Positions 53,244 to 61,279 of a DNA stretch of 64,000 nt are shown piece after piece. The stretch is from positions 496,001 through 560,000 of the forward strand of contig NZ_CP113929.1 of the NCBI RefSeq assembly GCF_029392075.1, read 5' to 3'. The notes under the pieces are model-generated. The model was not told where the DNA came from, ran no database searches, and worked only from the letters and a program-made list of their open reading frames with translations. Both the position numbers and the translations under genes were made by a program. Origin of the DNA: Bifidobacterium sp. ESL0704. Its GTDB lineage: Bacteria; Actinomycetota; Actinomycetes; Actinomycetales; Bifidobacteriaceae. Numbering within the stretch: position 1 is the stretch's first letter; the number at the start of each line of letters is the position of its first letter.

Positions 53244-53300
53244 CGTGACTTCCTTTGATCAGTTATTGAAGTATGTTGATATCGATTGGATGCTCGTCAT

Positions 53301-53408
53301 GGTTTTGTAGCTTTTGGTGGCTTGTTGGCTACAAACCCATGATGAAGAGCTTGCTTATTCTGGTTTTGTAGCTTCGGCGATTGGATTGGCTACAAACCCA
53401 TGATGAAG
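53301..53408. repeat. Two palindromic units 61 bp apart (GGTTTTGTAGC type)
   Basis: GGTTTTGTAGCTT...GGCTACAAACCC occurs at 53301 and 53362, each followed by ATGATGAAG. The arms GGTTTTGTAGC and GCTACAAACC form imperfect hairpins. It lies between the permease and ATPase genes of the transporter, within what would be one operon. Confidence 0.8.
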
Positions 53409-53456
53409 GGACGTAGGTTGCTTCTTTGAAGGATGGAATAGCGGTATCGGACTAGC

Positions 53457-55223
53457 TCATCCGACCACAAAACGACGGTCGGCGAGGCGTTGCAGCGGGT
53501 TCCAGAACAGCCGGTTGACGGCGACGACGAAAATGGCCATGACGGCCACGCCGATCAGTGTTTTCATACCCTCGGCGTGCGCGGTGGCCTCGGCGATATA
53601 GGAACCGAGGCCGCGGGCGACAAGCGTGTGGCGTCCGTAGCTGACGATTTCCGAGACGATTGAGGCGTTCCATGCGCCGCCGGCCGCGGTGATGCCGCCG
53701 GTGACCCATGAGCCGAAAACCGCCGGCAGGATGAGCGTCTTCCATTTCATCCATCCGGTGATGCCGAAGTTCCTGCTCATCTCGATGAGGTCGTCGGGAA
53801 TGGCTGACGCACCGGCGATAACGTTGAAGAGAATGTACCATTGCGTGCCCAGTGCCATCAAGAGGATTGACCCCCAGTTGATATCGACGCCGCAGGCCAC
53901 GAACACCATGACCACAAATGGGAAGATGAAGTTGGCGGGGAAGCTCGCCAGCACTTGTACCAGAGGCTGTACCAACCGCGAGATCTTCGGGTTCATGCCG
54001 ATGATGGCCCCGAGCGGCACCCAGATCACCGAGCAGACCACGGTCAACAGCGCCACGCGCAGGAAGGTGAAGCCGCCGAGCCCGAAAGCTCGTCCGAGTT
54101 CACCCAGGCCGGTGGTCTTGGCGATGGCGACCATCAGCTCCGCGACTCCGGCGATGACCAGCACGCCTACGATGAGGTCGAAGACGATATCACCAGCTCG
54201 GCGTCGGCCAGGCTTGGCACCCCACTTCGAACCGGTGCGGCCGAGTGGGCGGGTGACCCAGCTGAGCAATTCGCCAACGGGACGGAAGATGCGGGCGATG
54301 AAGTCGTCGATATGCGACTGACGGATCAGCGTCAGAATGGCGCTGCGCTTGGGTTCGCTCGACTCGCTTTGCGTGATGCGGAACTTTTCGGCCCAGGCGG
54401 TGAGCGGCTTCCAGACGAGCACATCGATCAGCAGCACGACGATGACCATGGTGAGAATCGCCCAGCCGATCTTTCCGGGATTCTCCTCGGCGGCCGCAGC
54501 CTCGACGTAGCTGCCGATGCCAGGAAGTGCGTAAGTCCGGTTGTTGACCGAGATCATTTCCGAGGCAGTGAGGAAGAACCAGCCGCCGCCGACGCTCATC
54601 ATCATGTTCCAGAGCAACGGAATCATGGAATTGGGCACGTCGAGCACCCAGAAGCGCTGCCAGCGGGTCAGTCGCAGGTTGCGCGCCGCCTCGTCGAGTT
54701 CCTTGGGCTCGCTTTTGAGCGACCGATAGAACGAGAAGGTCATGTTCCAGGCCTGCGAGGTGAAGATGGCGAAAATCGATGCGGCTTCCACGCCCATCAT
54801 CGAGCCGGGGAAGAGGGCGAGCCAGATGGTCACCGTAGCCGAAAGGAAGCCCAGAATCGGCACGGACTGCAAAATGTCGAGCAGAGGAATGAGCACCTTG
54901 CCGAGTCGACGTGAGCGGGCCGCGGCCAGGCCGTAGACGAAGGTGAACACCAGCGAGAAGAACAGGGCGATGGCCATGCGGAAGACGGAACGCAGCGCAT
55001 AATACGGTAGGTTGCGCGGGTCGGTCGAGACGGTGGAGGGGATGCCTTTCGGCCCCACCGGTGCGTTGATGGCGGGCAGGATCCACGCGATCAGCCCGAA
55101 GAGGGCGAGGATGCCGGCGGCCACCACGCAGTCCGAGACCACACGCTTGGTAAATGTCGTGCTCCGGCCGGTTTCGGGAATGGCCGGCGTGGCTCGGTTG
55201 AAATTGAAGGAGAAATTGGTCAT
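53457..55223 (-). CDS. ABC transporter permease with two fused permease domains
   Basis: 588-residue inner-membrane protein made of two complete binding-protein-dependent permease domains in tandem. EAA-type loops, which contact the ATPase, are at ELDEAARNLRLTRWQRFWVLDVPN (about 180–203) and DLIEMSRNFGITGWMKWKTLILPA (about 475–498); each domain has five or six segments. NitT/TauT-like importers usually have a separate permease dimer and a binding protein; the fusion and the lack of any nearby binding-protein gene are unusual. The long minus-strand leader upstream holds a possible small peptide gene at 55549-55644. Confidence 0.88.
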   Translation of the reverse strand: MTNFSFNFNRATPAIPETGRSTTFTKRVVSDCVVAAGILALFGLIAWILPAINAPVGPKGIPSTVSTDPRNLPYYALRSVFRMAIALFFSLVFTFVYGLAAARSRRLGKVLIPLLDILQSVPILGFLSATVTIWLALFPGSMMGVEAASIFAIFTSQAWNMTFSFYRSLKSEPKELDEAARNLRLTRWQRFWVLDVPNSMIPLLWNMMMSVGGGWFFLTASEMISVNNRTYALPGIGSYVEAAAAEENPGKIGWAILTMVIVVLLIDVLVWKPLTAWAEKFRITQSESSEPKRSAILTLIRQSHIDDFIARIFRPVGELLSWVTRPLGRTGSKWGAKPGRRRAGDIVFDLIVGVLVIAGVAELMVAIAKTTGLGELGRAFGLGGFTFLRVALLTVVCSVIWVPLGAIIGMNPKISRLVQPLVQVLASFPANFIFPFVVMVFVACGVDINWGSILLMALGTQWYILFNVIAGASAIPDDLIEMSRNFGITGWMKWKTLILPAVFGSWVTGGITAAGGAWNASIVSEIVSYGRHTLVARGLGSYIAEATAHAEGMKTLIGVAVMAIFVVAVNRLFWNPLQRLADRRFVVG

Positions 55224-55548
55224 GATGATTCCTCATGAACGGCGTATCGTGGCGTCGAAGCAGCACGGAACATACGGTTGGCGATGCCTGGCAACCCCAA
55301 CAAACCAGGCGTCGGGAATATACGATTCCTGCAATGCCGGTCTTCAATCCTGGCGTCGCCAGGTGCAGGCTACGGGCTGCGAATCGTAAACCCTTGATGG
55401 GGCTATTTGCCGGTATATCCGTGAAATTTTCGGCGTAACAGATACGTTGAATGAACTTGAAAGGAATCTCGAAGACGGAATCGTGTGCGTGCCGGAGGAA
55501 TCGTTTCGCTGTCTTACGCTCGTAGCGTGATGGACAAACCGGAGGAGC

Positions 55549-55644
55549 CTACATCTGGCGCAGGCCGTCGTATCGAGATGGGGTTGTGCTTTGGCCGCAC
55601 AAATGATGCAGATCGTTGATACTATTAGGCAGATCGCTTGTCAT
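55549..55644 (-). CDS. Candidate 31-residue peptide upstream of ABC transporter
   Basis: ATG at 55642-55644 is preceded by AAGGAGGTGGGGATC, containing a perfect match to the anti-Shine-Dalgarno site (AAGGAGGTG) at good spacing, which is rarer than the open frame itself. It reads MTSDLPNSINDLHHLCGQST and ends LRQM. It lies 325 bases upstream of the permease start on the same strand, the place of a leader peptide; the single Cys recalls actinobacterial Cys-type leaders but is not convincing alone. A longer frame through the same region has no support. Confidence 0.4.
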   Translation of the reverse strand: MTSDLPNSINDLHHLCGQSTTPSRYDGLRQM

Positions 55645-56199
55645 GATCCCCACCTCCTTCGATTCGGTGCGCAGGGCGCAGGAACAATTACCGCCACCAA
55701 AATAAGGGTATCCGTCACATTTGTCAACTTGGCCGTCTTGATTGTTCACTTGTGGTGTAGTCGATCTGATACTCAGCGTTGCGCATGTGACGAAATATTG
55801 CATTGGTGATGCTGGTTGCCGGTTTTGCGTCGTGTTCGCAATGAATGGCGATGAATGAACGGTTGCATTGGTGACGCTGGCAGGTTGATTAGCATCGAAA
55901 AGGCGACGAACCCCAATCAAGCTTGATGATCGCTTGGCGAGAACGATGCGTTGACGGTGTGTGTAATCAGGTATGCGGTGAAAAGCGGAAAAGTTTGCAT
56001 AATGATGTTTTTGACGCGTTGCAGGTTATATCATGATCGAGGATCGACGCGTGGCGCGCGCTGCCAATGGTCGGACCATGGTTGGGCCATTTGATGGTTG
56101 GGTGATGGCTGATGTCGCGCAATGGTGTCGAAACGGCAACGGCCAATGGTGCCGAAAGCGTCGATAGCGCCGGGCGAGGAACGTGAAAGAGAGCGACGA
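55645..56199. other. Intergenic region with one isolated hairpin-type unit
   Basis: 555 bases between the candidate leader peptide and the fifth DUF2207-like gene. The segment at 55974-56017 (GCGGTGAAAAGCGG...TTTTTGACGC) is a single degenerate copy of the palindromic unit. Otherwise no supported gene or RNA. Confidence 0.45.
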
Positions 56200-57774
56200 A
56201 TGAACGAACGATTGAGCCTTGGCCGTGTGCTGCGGTCCATTCCGACGGCCTTGGTGTTCAGTGTGATATCCGCCCTTTGCATGTACGCCTTTTACTGGTT
56301 CGGCACCACGATCGGCGGCGAGGAAAGCACATTCAGGCCTGAGGAATATCAACACGATTGCAAGGTGTTCGTCCTGCTGCTTATCGGCTACGTCGTGGTC
56401 TCCGTCTACGTGATTATCATCGGCAATGTCCATTCGAAATTCAACGCCGATGTCGCGTATTGCCGTGACATCCCGGCGATGAGTCCCGGCTGCGCGGCCT
56501 TGTTCGGCGATCTTGTCGATCCTCCTGCGGCGACGTTCTCGCGGATCTTGAATGTCGGCTCGGCCGCCGTTGCCGCCACGATGCTGGATCTGCAACGGCT
56601 CGGGGCGATTGCCGTCTACCCGGGCGAGGCGAGCGATTATGACCGATTCGATCTGGATAAAACCGACGACACCGCGCTGCAAAGCCGCGCAAGGCAGATC
56701 GGCGAGCAGCAGTGGGCGGACACTTTGAACGCGCAAGCGCAAGTGCAATCGCCTGCGCAAGCGCTGGCGCAAAGCGACGCGGCCGGTTCACGTCGAGGCC
56801 GGCATGCCCGCAAACGGGCACGTCTTCTCTCGCATCATCTTCCCGGGTCCGGCGGCTGGTTCAGCCGTCTGCTGTGGAAGACCTCGCTGGGCTCCAAGCT
56901 GCGTTCGAATATCTATGGCCAGTTGTGGACCGGTGATGTCGCGCAGCCGCAAAGTCTGGTGAGCACCGTGGTGGTATCACCCGCGGCGTTCAACGACCCT
57001 GAATCGGTTCAGAAACTTTCCGGTCCGACACGCGAGCTGTTGCGTTTCCTTGTGGATTTCGCGCAATGGAAAGGCAATCGGACCTTCGATCTCAATGAAC
57101 TTCGTTCCGCCTGCTCGGGCGAACGCGACGGTGCGGGAGAACTTGACAACGACCGGAACCGCCGCGGCTCCGAGAACGTTTGGCAAGGTGGCGCTCGCAG
57201 CCAGAGCCGGTTCTTCATCGCCGTGCGCCACGAGTTCAGGTCTTTGCATCTCACGAGCTACGATATGCCGTCGATGTATTTGTGGCTGGCCGCGGCCTCA
57301 ATCGCGTTTCTCGGCGGGCTCCATCCCCTAGGCCAGCTGTGGGACATGGGTTGCGGCGCCACCGCGATTGTGCTGGGTGCTGTTGGGATATTTCTGGCTG
57401 TTATGACGATGTCATTGATGCAGCCATACCGATTGAACGAACAGGGCAAACGCATAGCTGCGCAACTGGTCGGACTCAAGCGCTACCTGCGCGATTACAG
57501 CGATTTCTCCGGGCGCGGCATATCGGATCTGCCGGTCTGGGGGCAATATCTCATTTATGCCACGGCTCTGGGCCTGAGCGACCGGACGGTGCGGCAGCTG
57601 GGCGTCTACCTTTACCCGATGGATGTGGCGGAGATATACAACTATTACGGTTACGACTATGGCAACGGATCCGACGCGAGTCGAGCAAGCGGAGCTCAAG
57701 ATGAAGCTGAAAATGCTGGGGTCGACGCCGATACAAGGGAATCCGGAACGGACGCTTATCCTTTCGGTGCGTAG
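56200..57774 (+). CDS. DUF2207-like membrane protein lacking the outer domain (paralogue 5)
   Basis: 524-residue paralogue of the C-terminal two thirds of paralogue 4. It starts MNERLSLGRVLRSIPTALVF with one segment, then a second (VFVLLLIGYVVVSVYVIIIG, about 66–85), and immediately the family's inner block AYCRDIPAMSPGCAALFGDL. Shared with paralogue 4: a variable insert with WFSRLLWKTSLGSKL, then two more segments and RGISDLPVWGQYLIYATALGLSDR. The 330–350-residue outer domain is absent. I chose ATG 56200 after AAAGAGAG; the frame is open to 56122. The tail is acidic instead of Gly-rich. It is separated from the other four by the ABC transporter. Confidence 0.8.
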   Translation: MNERLSLGRVLRSIPTALVFSVISALCMYAFYWFGTTIGGEESTFRPEEYQHDCKVFVLLLIGYVVVSVYVIIIGNVHSKFNADVAYCRDIPAMSPGCAALFGDLVDPPAATFSRILNVGSAAVAATMLDLQRLGAIAVYPGEASDYDRFDLDKTDDTALQSRARQIGEQQWADTLNAQAQVQSPAQALAQSDAAGSRRGRHARKRARLLSHHLPGSGGWFSRLLWKTSLGSKLRSNIYGQLWTGDVAQPQSLVSTVVVSPAAFNDPESVQKLSGPTRELLRFLVDFAQWKGNRTFDLNELRSACSGERDGAGELDNDRNRRGSENVWQGGARSQSRFFIAVRHEFRSLHLTSYDMPSMYLWLAAASIAFLGGLHPLGQLWDMGCGATAIVLGAVGIFLAVMTMSLMQPYRLNEQGKRIAAQLVGLKRYLRDYSDFSGRGISDLPVWGQYLIYATALGLSDRTVRQLGVYLYPMDVAEIYNYYGYDYGNGSDASRASGAQDEAENAGVDADTRESGTDAYPFGA

Positions 57775-57866
57775 CCAATCGCAGGAGACTCGTGCATAAT
57801 TGTCGCCTCTTCAAAGGGCGTTTGTCGCATGTATCGGGTCGGTCGTTGCGAATCGCGCGATGTCTG

Positions 57867-58103
57867 CTGGAGGTTTTGTGACGTGAAGAGGCCGGTTTGT
57901 GTCGTGTTTGCTCCGGTGTCTTGTGTTGTTGGAGGTTTTGTGACGTGAGAAGGCCGGTTTGTGTCGTGTTTGCTCCGGTGTCTTGCGCTACTGGAGGTTT
58001 TGTGACGTGAAGAGGCCGGTTTGTGTCGTGTTTGCTCCGATATCTTGCGCTACTGGAGGATTTGTGACGCTTAACGACCTTATAGCGTCGCAAATCCTCC
58101 AGC
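57867..58103. repeat. Tandem array, four units of exactly 62 bp
   Basis: Units begin CTGGAGGTTTTGTGACGT (or variant) at 57867, 57929, 57991 and 58053. The right-hand element GTCGTGTTTGCTCCG is identical to that of the 14089 array, 43 kb away. The last unit pairs CTGGAGGATTTGTGACGC with GCGTCGCAAATCCTCCAG as an 18-bp hairpin with one mismatch. Confidence 0.9.
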
Positions 58104-58448
58104 AACTGGCTCGCGTGCCGCTTCAACAGTTGAGAATCTCGCCAAGCGCGGCGACGGATATCGTCTTCGCAACCGTGGATATGAGCGGGTGTGTCCGAAT
58201 GAGCCGGTAGAATTATGCTACGTTATGCCAAGAGGCGGGCTGCCGCATGGGTTCGCTTCTTCATTTGGGTTCAGCCCTGCAGGTCTATCCGTCGGTTCGG
58301 ATGCGTCTGCAGCGGCGAATCGGCAACATTCCGTCGGGTTCCGGCGGAATACGATAGTGGGCGCGTTCGGCTCCATCAGCCGCTTGGCACGAAAGTGCGG
58401 CGCCGCCCCTGACATGTACGCTGATATGCGGCAGCGACAGGTGAAACA
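58104..58448. other. Upstream region of rplS
   Basis: 345 bases after the 62-bp array and before the L19 gene. It contains GC-rich inverted segments (about 58270–58330) that could fold, but I could not identify a known leader RNA. No gene supported. Confidence 0.4.
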
Positions 58449-58817
58449 ATGGTTAACGCTATTGAGGCATTTGATGCCAAGCACATGAAGCCCTCGGACT
58501 CGATTCCGCAGTTCCGTCCCGGCGATACCGTCGAGGTCAACGTCAAGATTCAGGAAGGTAATAACTCCCGTCTTCAGGCGTTCACCGGCATCGTGATCGC
58601 ACGTTCGGGCGCCGGCCTGCGCGAGACGTTCATCGTCCGCAAGGTCAGCTTCGGCTGCGGCGTGGAGCGTCGCTTCCCGCTGCACTCCCCGGTGATCGAT
58701 TCCATCAAGGTGCTGCGTCACGGCCGCGTTCGTCGCGCCAAGCTCTATTACCTGCGTGCCCTGCGTGGCAAGGCCGCTCGTATCACCGAGCGTCAGGACA
58801 ACAGCGCCAAGGCGTGA
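58449..58817 (+). CDS. rplS: 50S ribosomal protein L19
   Basis: 122-residue large-subunit protein at the 30S–50S interface. Family blocks: [59 protein letters not shown] and [18 protein letters not shown]. Length normal. It is followed by a terminator and then lepB and rnhB, a standard actinobacterial order, though trmD is not upstream here. Confidence 0.97.
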   Translation: MVNAIEAFDAKHMKPSDSIPQFRPGDTVEVNVKIQEGNNSRLQAFTGIVIARSGAGLRETFIVRKVSFGCGVERRFPLHSPVIDSIKVLRHGRVRRAKLYYLRALRGKAARITERQDNSAKA

Positions 58818-58840
58818 ATACAGGCCTGAATGGCTATGTG

Positions 58841-58884
58841 CAAACGGCAGTCGGACACTATGTTCCGGCCGCCGTTTTTGCTTT
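58841..58884 (+). terminator. Intrinsic terminator of rplS
   Basis: Imperfect stem from AAACGGCAGTCGGA to TTCCGGCCGCCGTTT, then TTTTTGCTTT, 24 bases after the stop codon. Confidence 0.8.
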
Positions 58885-59010
58885 ATGACGATCGTGCTTC
58901 GTGTTGTCACGTATGACATCTCTGTACGGTATACTATGATGGCTTTCGGTTATCTCTAGGCTGCGGTTTGAGGCAGTATAGGTGTAAAATACATACAGCG
59001 GGAGGCGCGG

Positions 59011-59766
59011 ATGGCAGAGGATGATACGCGCAGCGATGAGCGGCGTGAGGCGGATTCGCATATCATCGAGGTCGCGGATTATGGCATAATCCCGGAGCCC
59101 AGGCCGCGCAACCTTGTCAGCAATCCGGAACATGCCGACCCGGATTCTGCCGGGTATACGTTCAGCGATTTGCTGAGCTTCGTGGTGACGTTTGGCGTGT
59201 TCGTGGTGGTTCTGGCGCTGTTGCGGATATTCGTCATCGGCGTTTACGAGATTCCCTCCGGCTCGATGGAAGACACCATTCAGGTCGGCGACCGGCTGGT
59301 CACCAATCGTCTCGCACGACCGATGAACAAGCTCAGGCGCGGTGACGTCATCGTTTTCAAGGATCCTGCGCATTGGCTCGCCGGCACGGACAATCACGGC
59401 TCCAGTGACTTGATCAAACGGCTGATCGGTATGCCCGGCGACGTGGTGGCATGCAAGGGCCACGGCGCCCCGATTACGGTCAACGGCGTGGCGATCGATG
59501 AGGTCGCTTATATCAAGCCCGGCACTGAACCCAGCAATTTCTCATTCAAAACCAAAGTGAGCGCCGGCAATGTTTTCGTGATGGGTGACAACCGCGGCAA
59601 TTCCTCGGATTCGCGCTACCATGCCGACGATGGCAATGGCGGGCTGGTGCCGATAGCCAATATCAGCGGGGTGGCGATGCTGACCTTCTGGCCATTCAGC
59701 CATTTCCAGGTGATCAAGTCGCATCGTGAGGTGTTCGCCGCCGTCCCGGGTGTGCCGAAATCGTAG
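59011..59766 (+). CDS. lepB: Signal peptidase I
   Basis: 251-residue membrane peptidase that cuts signal peptides from exported proteins. One segment at about residues 53–76 (LLSFVVTFGVFVVVLALLRIF) is followed by the catalytic Ser85 in PSGSMEDTI and catalytic Lys136 in DLIKRLIGMPGD; the box GDNRGNSSDSR is at about 190. GGAGG precedes ATG 59011. The gene sits between rplS and rnhB, as in related genomes. Confidence 0.96.
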   Translation: MAEDDTRSDERREADSHIIEVADYGIIPEPRPRNLVSNPEHADPDSAGYTFSDLLSFVVTFGVFVVVLALLRIFVIGVYEIPSGSMEDTIQVGDRLVTNRLARPMNKLRRGDVIVFKDPAHWLAGTDNHGSSDLIKRLIGMPGDVVACKGHGAPITVNGVAIDEVAYIKPGTEPSNFSFKTKVSAGNVFVMGDNRGNSSDSRYHADDGNGGLVPIANISGVAMLTFWPFSHFQVIKSHREVFAAVPGVPKS

Positions 59767-59998
59767 CGGGACATTGGTCGGCATCGTACTAGTTGCAAGG
59801 CATGACTGCCGGGGCGGTGCGGCAACGTCGTGGTTATCGATGGGTTTGGTCGGTCGGCGGCGTAGAAAGCGCCAGACGATAAACGGGTGAGGCAGGATCA
59901 GCCTACTTGCAATATAGTATTACGCATTGGCAGTCAAAGACGAGCTGATCCTAAGCACCCTCGTCGCTGGTAATGGCACATTGCTGAAAGGCAAGAAC

Positions 59999-60868
59999 AT
60001 GGACGTCAAAGAGACTTCGGATTCCAAGGACGCAATGGCCCGTAAACGTCGCGGTGCCGCACAACACGTTGCTGCCCCGACTCTGGATATGGAGCGTGAA
60101 CTGGCCGGCCGCGGTTTCGACCTGATCGTCGGTTTCGACGAAGTGGGGCGAGGCGCGCTCGCCGGACCGGTGATGGTCGGCGCGGCGGCGGTATGGGCCC
60201 GCGATTTAGTAAAAGGCGGTCTTGACGTGCCTGACGGCGTCGCCGATTCCAAACTGCTGAGCGAGCACAAGCGCGAGGCGATGTTCGAAGACCTGCGTTC
60301 GTGGTGCGCGGCCAGTGCGGTTGGGCAGGCCAGCAATAAGGAAATCGACGAGTGGGGGATAACCTACGCTTTGGGCATCGCGGCCCTGCGCGCGGTGGGC
60401 ATGGTGGAACGGAAGCTGAAAATCGTTGGAACCTCCGGCATTGAAAACCTTGGTGGATTATCCGATGCCCCTGACGCCGTGCCGTGCAATGGCATTTTCC
60501 CCGATGATTCCGATCGGTCTTCCATGGTTTCCCCGTCTGGTGTCCCGCTTCGTGTCGGCGCCATTCTGGATGGTCCGAATGATTATATTTCGAAGGCCGC
60601 GGGGACGTTTGACGCTCCGGTCGTTCCGGTGTTGCCGAAGGTGAGCACCAAGGTGAAGGCCGACCAAAGCTGCGCGCTTGTTTCCGCCGCTTCCGTCATC
60701 GCCAAGGTGACACGAGACCGGCTTATGGTCGCCTTGGCGCAGGGCAATCCGAATTATGCGCCCTACCAATGGCAGCACAACAAGGGATATGGGACCGAGG
60801 CTCACCGTGCTGCCATCGCCGAATATGGCCCGACTCCGCTGCATCGCCTCAGTTGGCATTTGACCTGA
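59999..60868 (+). CDS. rnhB: Ribonuclease HII
   Basis: Cuts RNA from RNA–DNA hybrids and removes single ribonucleotides. The catalytic motif GFDEVGRGALAGPVMVGA is at about residues 45–62, then VADSKLLS, LDGPNDYI and KADQSCALVSAASVIAKVTRDR, giving the usual acidic residues. ATG 59999 has GAAAGG upstream; a TTG-initiated frame from 59927 adds a doubtful N terminus. An insertion of about 40 residues (about 145–190, Asp/Ser/Pro-rich) separates the two halves. The 289-residue length is above the usual 200–250. Confidence 0.95.
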   Translation: MDVKETSDSKDAMARKRRGAAQHVAAPTLDMERELAGRGFDLIVGFDEVGRGALAGPVMVGAAAVWARDLVKGGLDVPDGVADSKLLSEHKREAMFEDLRSWCAASAVGQASNKEIDEWGITYALGIAALRAVGMVERKLKIVGTSGIENLGGLSDAPDAVPCNGIFPDDSDRSSMVSPSGVPLRVGAILDGPNDYISKAAGTFDAPVVPVLPKVSTKVKADQSCALVSAASVIAKVTRDRLMVALAQGNPNYAPYQWQHNKGYGTEAHRAAIAEYGPTPLHRLSWHLT

Positions 60869-61217
60869 ACGGATGCAGCGGGGCTTTGTGCCAATGGCCC
60901 ATGTCTTGAATGGGCGGACTGCCTCTCCTGTCGGGTGGAGCCGGTTTGCTGCCCTTAAACTGCGTAGGCGCTGTTGTCGTGTTGTTGCCCGTTCCTCATC
61001 GCAGTAAACCGCTCCGCTGTTGGGTTAGAGGCGGTTTGGTTGGGTTCTGCCTTTTTCCCTTGAAAAATGTGGCGCTGGTGTTGGCTTAGGGGCAGGTTGG
61101 TGGTTCTGATGCCTCTAAACCGGCAGAAGGGCGGTGTGTTGCCGGTGTAAAGGAAGCGACCGCACAAAGACGAAGTGCGTGGCGGAACAGTCCTGATAGA
61201 CGATGCCGAGTAAACTT
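60869..61217. other. Intergenic region before LacI regulator
   Basis: About 350 bases. Degenerate copies of TTAGAGG/TAAACCGC-type sequence recur, two of them 61 bases apart (61025 and 61086), suggesting a decayed relative of the 62-bp arrays. No gene supported. Confidence 0.4.
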
Positions 61218-61229
61218 GTGAGCGTTCAC
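61218..61229. promoter_or_regulatory. LacI-type operator upstream of lacI-family gene
   Basis: GTGAGCGTTCAC, a near-perfect palindrome with central CG, as recognised by LacI-family proteins. It lies 50 bases before the regulator ATG, with an A/T-rich flank, suggesting autoregulation. Confidence 0.55.
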
Positions 61230-61279
61230 TTAAGGTTGTCGTACGCAGCACACGCCAGAAAAGCGAGGGGGAGGCAGAG

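Noticed and set aside
55224..55548. TPP or other riboswitch upstream of the ABC permease
   Set aside because: Small hairpins exist, but the conserved TPP core (CUGAGA, ACC...CUGAUCUGG) is absent and no other class fits.
55549..55920. 123-codon frame around the candidate leader peptide
   Set aside because: Only the last 31 codons have a ribosome binding site; the rest lacks coding character.
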